From assembly GCF_938045595.1 (NCBI RefSeq), contig NZ_CALIBB010000049.1, forward strand, positions 1 through 19,909: a stretch of 19,909 nucleotides of DNA, given 5' to 3'. Both the position numbers and the translations under genes were made by a program. Positions 6,787 through 14,283 of the stretch are shown here, piece by piece (the first letter of the stretch is position 1; every line of letters starts with the position of its first letter). The notes under the pieces were generated by a model that saw only the letters and a list, made by a program, of their open reading frames with translations, was not told the DNA's origin and made no database searches. Source of the stretch: an uncultured Campylobacter sp. GTDB lineage: Bacteria; Campylobacterota; Campylobacteria; Campylobacterales; Campylobacteraceae.

Positions 6787-7601
6787 TAGGCGCGCGATCT
6801 AAAAAATACCTAAGCCTTTTCGCGCTTGCTTGCTGCGTCGCCACCTTTGCGTTTTACCTGCGCTTTAAAAGCGAGGAAAACGAGATAAAAATCAAGCAGC
6901 AGTTCGATTTTAGCGCGAGTTTGTTTGAAAAGATCGTGGACGAAGAAAAGCTAAACGCCTTTGCGATCTCGCTGATTTTATCGCAGAATAGCGACGTGGT
7001 GCGCTGCTTTGAGAGCGGCAAACACAGCGAGTGCATGGACGTGACGAAAAAATACAAAGACATTTTGAGCGCAGTGCCATTTTATACGGGCGTGAAGATA
7101 CATTTTCATACGCAAAACACCAGAAGCCTGGCTAGGAGCTGGAGCGACGAATTTTACAACGACGATCTGAGCTCGTTTCGCCATTCGCTTTTGCAGATCC
7201 GCCATAGTCTGCTTCCAAAGGCGCTTGTGGAGATGGGGCGGTGCGGGGCTTTCATGCGCGGAATTTCGCCGGTTTTTAGCGACGGTAAATTTATCGGAAG
7301 CGCCGAGATAATGCTCGATTTCGAGCACGTCATCGCCCAGATCAACCGCATGGGAAACGATATTTTTATCTTAGTCGATAAGAGGTTTGAAACCGACTGC
7401 TTCTACGATAAAATAGGCGTTATCAAGGACTTTATCGTCGTAAACAGCGCGCCGGATTACGACGTTTTGTCGATTTTGGCGACGCTTGATTTTGGGGCGC
7501 AGAGCTTTATCAAAAAGGACGGGCATTATTTTTACGTGAGGGCGTTTTCGGACGAAAACGGCACGAAGCTGGGCTATATAATTTTGCATCGCGAAAGCTA
7601 G
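6783..7601 (+). CDS. membrane-anchored Cache-type sensor protein without output domain
   Basis: This 272-residue protein has one N-terminal membrane anchor (about 9-27) and then a predicted periplasmic domain. It contains the landmarks of Campylobacter chemoreceptor-type Cache domains: YTGVKIHFHTQNTRSLARSW (101-120), LPKALVEMGRCGAFMRGISPVFSDGKFIGSAEIML (144-178) and a distal lobe ending LGYIILHRES. In chemoreceptors and sensor kinases of this design a second membrane helix, HAMP and a signalling module would follow; here the frame simply stops. No shifted continuation is visible in the next 140 bases, so it does not look like a recent frameshift. It probably binds a small ligand in the periplasm and acts through a partner. 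It is coupled by ATGA to the HIT gene. Ligand and partner are unknown. Confidence 0.75.
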   Translation: MIGARSKKYLSLFALACCVATFAFYLRFKSEENEIKIKQQFDFSASLFEKIVDEEKLNAFAISLILSQNSDVVRCFESGKHSECMDVTKKYKDILSAVPFYTGVKIHFHTQNTRSLARSWSDEFYNDDLSSFRHSLLQIRHSLLPKALVEMGRCGAFMRGISPVFSDGKFIGSAEIMLDFEHVIAQINRMGNDIFILVDKRFETDCFYDKIGVIKDFIVVNSAPDYDVLSILATLDFGAQSFIKKDGHYFYVRAFSDENGTKLGYIILHRES

Positions 7602-7740
7602 CGGCGGGATTTAAATTTAGGCCTTTTGCAGCTTGCCTGCTTTGTCGCGCGGCGGCAGCGCGGCGAGCGAGCGTTTTAAATTTAATCGCAAGATCGCGGA
7701 AATTTACGCTGAAATTTTAAATTTTAAAAGGAGCGTCGGT

Positions 7741-8508
7741 ATGAAATTTTATAAGTCTATTAAATTTAAAGCCCTGGCAGGCGTGCTGCTTCTTATAATA
7801 ATACTCTGCGCCGCATTTATCCGTATAATTCCCGATTACTCCACTTCACGAGGCTTCGCCGTCGTTTCTCTTTCCGACTATAACAAATACAAGCAAGGAT
7901 ACTGCCTCAAAGAGGATAGAATTTTACCCAAAGAGGAGCTGTATAAAAGAGCGATAGGGCAGTATTTGGATTATGAGTTAAAGCTAGAACAAATGATCAA
8001 TGATTATAGGACCTATGCCTATGGCAGTTCTTGGCGTAGCTCATATGAAATCGCATATTATGAATTAGAAAATATAAATTTATCCAATTGGTTTGAGGCG
8101 TTACAAAAGTATTATAAAGAGGGAAAAACGACCGAGCAAATACTCATAAAAGAGCTAAAAGCCAAAAAAACTGATCCTAAAAAATATCTAAAAATATCTT
8201 CAGATGGCGCAGGTTTCGGATTTGATAGGCCGATAGTCCTTATCGGTGGCAGCGACAAGGCGGTTACGGCCTATTTGTTATTAGATAAATTTGTTTTAGT
8301 TAATAAAAATTACTTGCGTTATAATCACAGCGAATACTTATATAATAGAGCAAAAATCGATGTTATTACTAAAAAATATTATGAAGATAGGAGTAAAGTA
8401 ATGCTATTTGATACAAAAAAAGAGGGTATGAAATTCGATAACTGCGGAAATCTAAATTATCCATTGGAAAAATATTATTTACGCAGCAGAGAAGCAAAAG
8501 GTGGCTGA
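7741..8508 (+). CDS. unrecognised tyrosine-rich membrane-anchored protein
   Basis: This 255-residue protein has one hydrophobic segment (about 11-30) behind a basic MKFYKSIKFK, giving an inside N-terminus and an exported, non-cleaved or lipid-free body. I do not recognise a family. It contains 27 tyrosines (10.6 percent), often paired (YY at four places), plus many Lys and Asn. A glycine-rich FDRPIVLIGGSD strand-turn lies around 161-172. Two cysteines (C55, C235) could form a disulfide if the body is periplasmic. The ATG at 7741 follows AAAAGGAG with a seven-base spacer; the longer frame from a TTG at 7633 has no ribosome site and a different codon bias. The gene is clearly more AT-rich than the flanking genes, which suggests later arrival or weak constraint. 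Confidence 0.75.
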   Translation: MKFYKSIKFKALAGVLLLIIILCAAFIRIIPDYSTSRGFAVVSLSDYNKYKQGYCLKEDRILPKEELYKRAIGQYLDYELKLEQMINDYRTYAYGSSWRSSYEIAYYELENINLSNWFEALQKYYKEGKTTEQILIKELKAKKTDPKKYLKISSDGAGFGFDRPIVLIGGSDKAVTAYLLLDKFVLVNKNYLRYNHSEYLYNRAKIDVITKKYYEDRSKVMLFDTKKEGMKFDNCGNLNYPLEKYYLRSREAKGG

Positions 8509-8516
8509 AAAGCCAC
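8501..8516 (+). terminator. short GNRA-loop hairpin at the end of the tyrosine-rich gene
   Basis: GTGGCT and AGCCAC pair perfectly across a GAAA tetraloop. The stem starts just before the stop codon (TGA at 8506-8508). The following GCTAAAACAAAATTTT is only loosely U-rich, so it may be a weak terminator or a transcript-end stabiliser. Confidence 0.4.
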
Positions 8517-8563
8517 GCTAAAACAAAATTTTAAAAAACCCTAGCCGCACGAATTCTACTTCT

Positions 8564-8577
8564 AAATTTTAAAATTT
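8564..8577. repeat. 14-base palindrome AAATTTTAAAATTT, convergent junction
   Basis: This is a perfect palindrome between the converging tyrosine-rich gene and the histidine kinase gene. It is identical to the copies at 4946-4959 and 16349-16362. Confidence 0.5.
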
Positions 8578-8600
8578 GCGCCTAAATTTAACGCGCCGTT

Positions 8601-9719
8601 TTAGTCTAAAAGCTTCTGCTTAAACAGCGGGATTTTGTAGCAAAAGGTGCTGCCCTCGCCGAGCTTCGAGCTGACGCTTTTTGCGATGCCGTAGCGCTTG
8701 CAAATTTTATCGATTATGTTTAGCCCGAGGCCGAATCCGCCAAGAGCCGCGTTTTCGCGCGAGTATCTATCCCAGATCGCGCTCGTATCCTTTATGCCGA
8801 TGCCGAAGTCCTGCACGCTAAAGACCGCTATGCTCACCCCTTTTTCCAGTGCGATGATGACTTTGCCGCCGGGACGAGAATATTTTATGGCGTTGCTTAG
8901 CGTGTTGTCGATGAGGCGCATTAGCGAGGTTTCGTCCATAAAGACGCTCACATCGGGCGCTATTCGCGATTGCAGGCTTATGTTTTTGCTTTTTGCGACC
9001 AGATAGATGAAATTTATCCTAGCGCTCAAAAACTCGCTCATATCGATGCGGCGGCTTTTGAAGCTCATCTTGCCGCTTTTGATGAAGTACTCCACGTCCT
9101 CGTAAGTAATTACCATCTGCTTGAGTGCGGATTTGATACGCGCAGTGTGTTTGTCGCGCAACCCAAGCATCTCGGTGTTGATGAGCGCGACGCCCAGAGG
9201 GGTCTTTAGCTCGTGCATCGCGTCGTTGAAAAACGCCTTGATGAGGTTGCTTTGCTGCGCGTAGAAATTTTTTATGATTTTGTAGTTAAATAGCGCGATG
9301 ATGAGCGCTACGAAAATCGTGATAAAGATCGTGGAGATCGCGATAAATTCTATCTTGGCGTAGCTTATCTTTTTTGAGATGACGAAAAAATGCAGCTTGC
9401 CCTCATGCAGAAAGTGGCGCTTAAAAAACATCCGCCCGCCGAATTTCAGCGTGATAAATGCAAAATCGGGCGGCTGCACGCTTAGGTTTGATCTTAAAAT
9501 TTCGCCGTTTGCATTTAGGATCGCGTAGTCGTAGATTAGCTCGTCTTTTAGATTCAGATCCCCGCCAGCTAGGGCTTCGCCGCTTTTTTGTATCAGCTCG
9601 GCGACGTCGGCGCTCTCCTCGATTTTGGAGTTTAAATAGATGATATAAAGACTCTCGCTTATAAAGGCGCCGATGATGAAAATCGCGCTAAAAAGCGTAA
9701 ATTTAAACCCTTTAAGCAT
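8601..9719 (-). CDS. sensor histidine kinase of the phs-linked two-component system
   Basis: This is a 372-residue inner-membrane kinase. TM1 (about 6-28) and TM2 (about 123-144) enclose a periplasmic sensor of roughly 95 residues that contains DYAILNANGEILRSN, a small PAS/Cache-like strand pattern. No HAMP domain is evident; TM2 leads almost directly into the H-box NDAMHELKTPLG with phospho-acceptor His169. The ATPase domain shows the N-box NTLSNAIKY (272-280), G1 DFGIGI (304-309) and G2 GGFGLGL (327-333). The ATG at 9719 lies within the response regulator's last codons (8-base overlap), so the pair is translated together. The longer open frame upstream is antisense-like sequence over the regulator gene. 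As the last gene of the phsABC-regulator-kinase unit it most likely senses the substrate of the reductase or an electron-acceptor condition. That role is inferred from context. Confidence 0.93.
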   Translation of the reverse strand: MLKGFKFTLFSAIFIIGAFISESLYIIYLNSKIEESADVAELIQKSGEALAGGDLNLKDELIYDYAILNANGEILRSNLSVQPPDFAFITLKFGGRMFFKRHFLHEGKLHFFVISKKISYAKIEFIAISTIFITIFVALIIALFNYKIIKNFYAQQSNLIKAFFNDAMHELKTPLGVALINTEMLGLRDKHTARIKSALKQMVITYEDVEYFIKSGKMSFKSRRIDMSEFLSARINFIYLVAKSKNISLQSRIAPDVSVFMDETSLMRLIDNTLSNAIKYSRPGGKVIIALEKGVSIAVFSVQDFGIGIKDTSAIWDRYSRENAALGGFGLGLNIIDKICKRYGIAKSVSSKLGEGSTFCYKIPLFKQKLLD

Positions 9720-10365
9720 TGATCTTATATCCGAGTCCGCGGCTGGAGAGGATGAAGTCGTTGCTCGTTTTGGAGCGGAGGTTGCTGATATGCACGCGCA
9801 CATCGACGCTGCCCGCCTCGCCGTCCCACACGTCAGCGATGAGCTCATCGACGCTAACGAACCTTTTGATATTGGCGAGTAGAAATTCTATAATCTTGAT
9901 CTCTTTGGCGCTTAGCGATATCTCTTCGTCCGCACGTTTTAAAATTTTTAAATTTGCGAAGTAGTGAAATTTATCCGCGATCTTGACGGCGCCCTTTTCG
10001 TCGCCGAAATACTTTCGCATCAGCTCGCTTACTCTAAATTTAAGCTCGGCTAGGTGGAATGGCTTTTTTAGATATTCGTTACAGCCTAGCTCGTAGCACT
10101 GGCTCAAATCGTCGATGTCGCCGAGCGAGGTCATCATCATCACGGGAGTGTTAAGACCGAGGTTTCGCGCGTATCTAAGCACCTCTTCGCCCGAAACCTC
10201 CGGCACTTTAATATCTAAAATCAACAGATGGTATGCATTCGCGGCGATCTTATCGCAGGCTGCGTCGCCGCTTTCGCATTCGTCCACCTCGTAGCCGAGC
10301 TCCGTGAGATACTCGCTTACGCTGCTTCTGTATTCAAAATCGTCTTCTAAAAGTAAAATTTTCAA
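9712..10365 (-). CDS. OmpR/PhoB-family response regulator
   Basis: This is a 217-residue cytoplasmic transcription regulator. The receiver domain (1-118) has the acidic pair Asp8-Asp9, phospho-acceptor Asp51 in LLILDIKVPEVSG, switch Thr79 (MMMTSLGD) and Lys101 in YLKKPFH. The winged-helix output domain (about 125-217) has LSAKEIKIIEFLL, VSVDELIADVW, the recognition helix VDVRVHISNLRSK and the wing SSRGLGYKI. The start is TTG at 10365: the receiver begins there exactly, no ATG precedes it, and AGGGA lies six bases before. It sits 26 bases after the phsC stop, beyond a strong hairpin. It overlaps the kinase by 8 bases. It probably controls the phs promoter, possibly by autoregulation; no binding repeats could be assigned. 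Confidence 0.95.
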   Translation of the reverse strand: MKILLLEDDFEYRSSVSEYLTELGYEVDECESGDAACDKIAANAYHLLILDIKVPEVSGEEVLRYARNLGLNTPVMMMTSLGDIDDLSQCYELGCNEYLKKPFHLAELKFRVSELMRKYFGDEKGAVKIADKFHYFANLKILKRADEEISLSAKEIKIIEFLLANIKRFVSVDELIADVWDGEAGSVDVRVHISNLRSKTSNDFILSSRGLGYKINA

Positions 10366-10380
10366 ACCCGTTCCCTAAAT

Positions 10381-10402
10381 CGGGAGCGAGACTACGCTCC
10401 CG
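10381..10402 (-). promoter_or_regulatory. GC-rich hairpin carrying the phsC stop codon
   Basis: In the mRNA CGGGAGCG pairs with CGCTCCCG over a six-base loop TAGTCT. The eight pairs are perfect, and the loop begins with the phsC stop codon TAG. No U-run follows (ATTTAGGGAACGGG), so it is not a standard terminator. A ribosome ending phsC would melt it. It lies just upstream of the response-regulator ribosome site and could limit read-through, protect the phsABC message, or mark a processing point. Confidence 0.55.
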
Positions 10403-11363
10403 TGCAAATTTGCCCCGCATATACAACGAAGTAGCGAAGCAGAATGACGCCGCAAAGCACGACAAAAGAATTTAAAACTATAAACGCAGGCTTGTAAGCG
10501 TGGTTTTTCAGCGCCGTAAAGGCGATGATGATCGGAGCGATGAGCCCCGTGCCTAAAACGCCGATCCAGAAAATTTTACCGTAAACCTCGTGCGTCAAAG
10601 CCTGCTGTGCCGCAAGCGCGCTCGTGCCGCCCTCGAAATACATCCCGACAAACAGAATGAACAAAAGCGGAATCTCAAAGAGTATCGCGCGCAGATCAAG
10701 CACCAAAAGGTATTTTATGCTATCTTTGTTTAACGAGCCTTTAAAAAACAGAAGTCCTACTAAAATGCTCGCCGCGATGCCGCTGGAAAAGCCCGATAGC
10801 AAAAATAAAATCGGCAGCACCGGAGTATTCCAAAGCGGAATTTTCATCACCGCGCTTAACAAAAAGCCCGTGTATGCGCCCACGCAAAGAGCAAGGATAA
10901 ATAAAACCCGCTCGAATAGTTTGGAAGCTTTGGCAAACGAGCTTAGTAAATTTACGATAGGTCGCAGAAACGCAAGTAGTTTAAATTTGCAAATTTCCTC
11001 GCCGAAGACGCATAGCGCAAATACAAAGCTAAACGGCACGTAGATTAAAAGCGCCAAAACACCGAGGCTCATTACAGAGCCGAAGTTAAATTTGATCAGC
11101 AAAAGATAAAAGCTAAATGGCTTGCCCAGATCAAAGATCAAAAGCAAAAGCCCCGCGCAGATCGTAAGCGGCGCCGTGATCGCACCCGCTCTTATCATCG
11201 CGTCCCAGATAGAATTTTGCTCGCTTTCGTGGCGATTCCATTTAACTAAAAGCGCCACCATCGTCGCTCCCGCGCTAAGACCCGCCAAAAATAGATAAAT
11301 CGCAATCGGCCAAGGCCAGTAAATTTCAGAGTATTGGCTCATATCGCCCCACATATTATTCAT
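10392..11363 (-). CDS. phsC: NrfD/PsrC-family membrane anchor subunit of sulfur reductase
   Basis: This 323-residue integral membrane protein has about eight to nine helices. It opens with WPWPIAIYLFLAGLSAGATM, typical of NrfD/PsrC subunits, which hold the enzyme at the membrane and pass quinol electrons to the iron-sulfur subunit. Later landmarks are LICAGLLLLIFDLGKP-like residues around 58-73 (TICAGLLLLIFDLGKPFSF) and ILVGLLFF. Its length fits Wolinella-type PsrC (about 318 residues, as I recall) better than the shorter Salmonella PhsC, so polysulfide reductase is a fair alternative name. The ATG at 11363 follows GGAGG at good spacing and overlaps the end of phsB by 8 bases. No haem-ligand pattern is needed or seen. 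Confidence 0.9.
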   Translation of the reverse strand: MNNMWGDMSQYSEIYWPWPIAIYLFLAGLSAGATMVALLVKWNRHESEQNSIWDAMIRAGAITAPLTICAGLLLLIFDLGKPFSFYLLLIKFNFGSVMSLGVLALLIYVPFSFVFALCVFGEEICKFKLLAFLRPIVNLLSSFAKASKLFERVLFILALCVGAYTGFLLSAVMKIPLWNTPVLPILFLLSGFSSGIAASILVGLLFFKGSLNKDSIKYLLVLDLRAILFEIPLLFILFVGMYFEGGTSALAAQQALTHEVYGKIFWIGVLGTGLIAPIIIAFTALKNHAYKPAFIVLNSFVVLCGVILLRYFVVYAGQICTGA

Positions 11364-11922
11364 AGCGTCCTCCTTTTTTGTTTTTGATATTCGCTAGGCG
11401 CGGCTTGGTGTTTAGATACGCTTTTGGATATTCTACGCTCGTTTTGGCTAGCAGCTTGCTTACCTCGGAATTTACGTCATTTACATCGCCGAAAGTTAAA
11501 GCATCCGTTGGGCACACGCTTACGCATGCGGGTTGCAAGCCTTTGATAGTGCGGTTCGTGTAGCAAAAGGTGCATTTGCCGATAGCGTGCGTGATAGGAT
11601 CGACAAATCTAGCGTCGTAAGGACAGGCCAGGATGCAGTATTTGCAGCTGACGCAAAGCCTCTCGTCTATGAGCGTTACGCCGTCTTTGGTTTTAAAGCT
11701 CGCTCCCGTAGGGCAGACGTCCACGCAGGGGCTATCCTCGCACATAACGCAGCTGGCGCGCGAATAATCTAGCTTTAAGCTTGGAAAAATGCCGCTTGTT
11801 TTGCCGTGCACCTGCAGCCTATAAACACCGCTCGGTACGCCGTTTTCATTCCTGCACGCAACCGAACAGGCTTGGCAACCTATACATAAATTTTCGTCGT
11901 GAATCATTATGAGTTTTTTCAT
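11356..11922 (-). CDS. phsB: four-cluster ferredoxin subunit of thiosulfate/polysulfide reductase
   Basis: This 188-residue electron-transfer subunit has sixteen cysteines in four sets: C13, C16, C19, C23; C58, C61, C66, C70; C90, C93, C96, C100; and C117, C120, C133, C137. These bind four [4Fe-4S] clusters and relay electrons from the membrane anchor to the molybdenum subunit. It has no signal peptide and is expected to be co-exported with PhsA by the Tat pathway. The frame is open from 11937, but that stretch (ATGAAAGGGGCGGTT) contains the ribosome site for the ATG at 11922, where the family start MIHDENLCIGC lies. It begins 11 bases after the phsA stop. Family members include PhsB, PsrB, TtrB and DmsB; the neighbours favour PhsB/PsrB. 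Confidence 0.92.
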   Translation of the reverse strand: MKKLIMIHDENLCIGCQACSVACRNENGVPSGVYRLQVHGKTSGIFPSLKLDYSRASCVMCEDSPCVDVCPTGASFKTKDGVTLIDERLCVSCKYCILACPYDARFVDPITHAIGKCTFCYTNRTIKGLQPACVSVCPTDALTFGDVNDVNSEVSKLLAKTSVEYPKAYLNTKPRLANIKNKKGGRYE

Positions 11923-11933
11923 AACCGCCCCTT

Positions 11934-14198
11934 TCAAATTTTAACTATATCGACGCCGACGTTGGTTACCATCGTGCTTACCACAGGACCCGCAGCCGGA
12001 TCGAGAAGGACGCTTTGGTTCGTGCCTATGCCGTTCGTGCGCTTTAGCCCCGGGCTTACGTGCCCAAAGCCGTGGTATAAAAATAGGCAATCGTCTCTGA
12101 TGCCTTGCGTGACGAAAATTTTAGCCTTTTGCTCGCCGAATTTATTTTTGAGCTTTACGATATCGCCCGTCTTTAGCCCCTCCGCTTTTGCAGAAGCAGG
12201 GCTGATCCAAACCGGCGATTCGCTCATCATATCGTTTAAAATTTTGATATTTTGCGTGTGACCGTTGGTGTGAAGCGCGGTCTTGCCGGTCATTAGGCAG
12301 TATTTGTGCCCGCCGAATACATCCATACCCTCGGTGTTTAAGCAGCCGTATCCTGCGAAAAGCTCCTCCACTTTCGGCGCGAAAAGCTCGATCTTGCCGC
12401 TCGGGGTTTTAAATTTCATCTGCGAGCTCATCTCGCCGTTTTCGTCCACGAACTCCGCCGCGGCAGGATATTTATCGATAAATTTAGCCACGAGCTTCGG
12501 CTCTCGGTAGTATAGCTTCGGCACCTTGTAGCTTACGTAGCCGTTTTTGATTAAATTTGCGATTAGCTCGGCGTTGCCTTTGGCTTGCTGCATGCGGTAT
12601 TCGTCGATGTTGTTCCAAGTGTAGTCTTTATCGATCTTCATCACCCTCGCAAGCTCTCTAAAAATTTCATAGCCGCACTTCGTATCGCCCACCGGCTCGA
12701 CGGCTTTGTTTCGCATCACAAATCCAGGCGCGGTGCCGCCTTTGTTTTGAATCGACTCGTCGCGCTCCAAATACGTGGATTCGGGCAAGATCACGTCGGC
12801 TAAGCACGCGAAGTCGCTCATATATACGTCGATTGCGAGCACGAAGTCTAGCTTTTTGATCGCCTCTACGCTCTTATCCACGCCCGCAACGTTGATGAGG
12901 TGGTTAAAGCGCGTGCTGACCCAGCCTTTTACAGGGTAAGGTTTTTCGCTTAAAATCGTAGGCGCGATCTGCATCAAAACGCCGTGTTTGCGCGGCACGA
13001 AGAAATTTTCGCTACCTTCTTCGCCGCAGCCGTCGATACGCGCGGTCTTTGGAATTTTAAAATTTTTATCCGGGTTTGAGATGGTAGGGAATAGATCCTC
13101 TTTGCAAAGCGCGTTGAAGGTTTTGGAATCTTTAGAGAAGTAAATTCCGCCCTTTTTCTCGACGTTTCCCATCAGCGCGTTTGCGATCGCGATGGCGCGC
13201 GTGCGGACGTATTCGGCTTTGGCGGTCGTGGTTTTATGACCCCAGTCGATTACGACTGCGGGAGCCGCGGCGTAAATTTCATTTGCGATGCGCTCTACCT
13301 TATCCGCTTTAATCCCAGTAATGGCCTCCTGCCAAAGCGGCGTCGTATCCTTAACGGACTGCCTTAGCTCCTCTAGCCCCACGGCGTATTGTTCGATAAA
13401 TTTTTTGTCGTATTTGTTATCGCGCAGCCAGACGTGGATTAGCGCCATCAAAAACGCCGCGTCGGTTCCCGGTTTTATCGGCAGCCACTCGTCAGCTTTG
13501 GAAGCTACGACGCTAAAGCGCGGATCGAGAACCAAAAGCTTTACGTCCTCTCTACTTGCGGCTTTTGCGAGCTTTTTGGTTTTTGAGATGTCGATGCCCT
13601 CAAAGAGATTGTGGCCGAAATTTACGATATATTTTGCGTCGCCGTAGTCTCTTTGCATATTGGTGCCGAAAGTGTGCGGCACGGCGATATTGTAGGTGAC
13701 CGGGCAACAGGACCAATGCGAGTAGATGTTCGGACTGCCGTATGCACAGGCGAAATTCATCATCTGAGTGTGGTGTTCGCCCGTTTTAGAGGTGAAAACT
13801 ACGCTTTGCGGGCCGTATTTTTGCGAAATCTCGCTTAGCTTCTGCGCGCAAATTTTAAGCGCCTCGTCCCAGCTTGCCTCTCTAAATTTGCCCTCGCCGC
13901 GCTCGCCTACGCGAATGAGCGGCTTAATGAGCCTTTGATCGTCGTAGAGCTGATTGATGCCCGCTCCGCCGCGAGCGCAGACGGAGGTTTTGTTTGCAAA
14001 CCTGTGGTTGCCCTCGATGAGAGCGCCGCGACCGTCTTTGACGGTCACCTCGATAGGACAGCGCGAGGAGCACATCTCGCAGACGCTGGCGACTTTCTTT
14101 TCCGTCCCGCCGGTGACCGCGCTAGCGTTTAAATTTAGATTTAACGTCGCTAGCGTGCCGATCGCGGCGGTGCTTTTTAAGAAATTTCGTCTATTCAT
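11934..14198 (-). CDS. phsA: molybdopterin oxidoreductase, thiosulfate/polysulfide reductase catalytic subunit
   Basis: This 754-residue periplasmic enzyme of the DMSO-reductase superfamily reduces thiosulfate or polysulfide. A Tat signal opens it (MNRRNFLKSTAAIG, then a hydrophobic run and cleavage near ASA-V, about 27). The [4Fe-4S] motif is C40-x2-C43-x3-C47 with C74 (SVCARGGAG). SHWSCCPVT (160-168) offers Cys164 or Cys165 as the molybdenum ligand, as in PhsA/PsrA. Central landmarks are NFGHNLFEG, LLVLDPRFS, WLPIKPGTDAAF and DVILPESTYLERDE. The cofactor-binding C-terminal domain has ALHTNGHTQN and GFGHVSPGLKRTNG. Length matches PhsA and PsrA (about 755-765, as I recall). AAGGAG precedes the ATG; a weak -10 (TACGAT, minus strand, 14243-14248) lies about 45 bases upstream. 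Thiosulfate cannot be told from polysulfide, or fully from tetrathionate, by sequence reading alone. Confidence 0.92.
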   Translation of the reverse strand: MNRRNFLKSTAAIGTLATLNLNLNASAVTGGTEKKVASVCEMCSSRCPIEVTVKDGRGALIEGNHRFANKTSVCARGGAGINQLYDDQRLIKPLIRVGERGEGKFREASWDEALKICAQKLSEISQKYGPQSVVFTSKTGEHHTQMMNFACAYGSPNIYSHWSCCPVTYNIAVPHTFGTNMQRDYGDAKYIVNFGHNLFEGIDISKTKKLAKAASREDVKLLVLDPRFSVVASKADEWLPIKPGTDAAFLMALIHVWLRDNKYDKKFIEQYAVGLEELRQSVKDTTPLWQEAITGIKADKVERIANEIYAAAPAVVIDWGHKTTTAKAEYVRTRAIAIANALMGNVEKKGGIYFSKDSKTFNALCKEDLFPTISNPDKNFKIPKTARIDGCGEEGSENFFVPRKHGVLMQIAPTILSEKPYPVKGWVSTRFNHLINVAGVDKSVEAIKKLDFVLAIDVYMSDFACLADVILPESTYLERDESIQNKGGTAPGFVMRNKAVEPVGDTKCGYEIFRELARVMKIDKDYTWNNIDEYRMQQAKGNAELIANLIKNGYVSYKVPKLYYREPKLVAKFIDKYPAAAEFVDENGEMSSQMKFKTPSGKIELFAPKVEELFAGYGCLNTEGMDVFGGHKYCLMTGKTALHTNGHTQNIKILNDMMSESPVWISPASAKAEGLKTGDIVKLKNKFGEQKAKIFVTQGIRDDCLFLYHGFGHVSPGLKRTNGIGTNQSVLLDPAAGPVVSTMVTNVGVDIVKI

Positions 14199-14283
14199 AA
14201 AAACTCCTTACCTTTAAATTTCGGTAGGAATTCTAAGGCTTCATCGTAAAAATAAGGTTAATTTTGATAATGCAGCTTTTGGC

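Noticed and set aside
7633..7740. Extended start of the tyrosine-rich protein
   Set aside because: It starts with TTG, lacks a ribosome site and reads as translated spacer, whereas the ATG at 7741 has AAAAGGAG and opens a basic-hydrophobic anchor.
9720..9848. N-terminal extension of the histidine kinase frame
   Set aside because: The added residues (Ser/Ala/Cys-rich) overlap the response regulator in another frame and do not look like a kinase N-terminus; the ATG at 9719 directly opens a membrane helix.
10624..11043. 139-codon open frame antisense to phsC
   Set aside because: It lies wholly opposite a well-supported membrane protein gene, has low-complexity Lys/Ser/Asn content and no ribosome site; an antisense shadow of codon bias.
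13288..13647. 119-codon open frame antisense to phsA
   Set aside because: It is fully opposite the conserved molybdopterin enzyme, without a ribosome site or recognisable motif.
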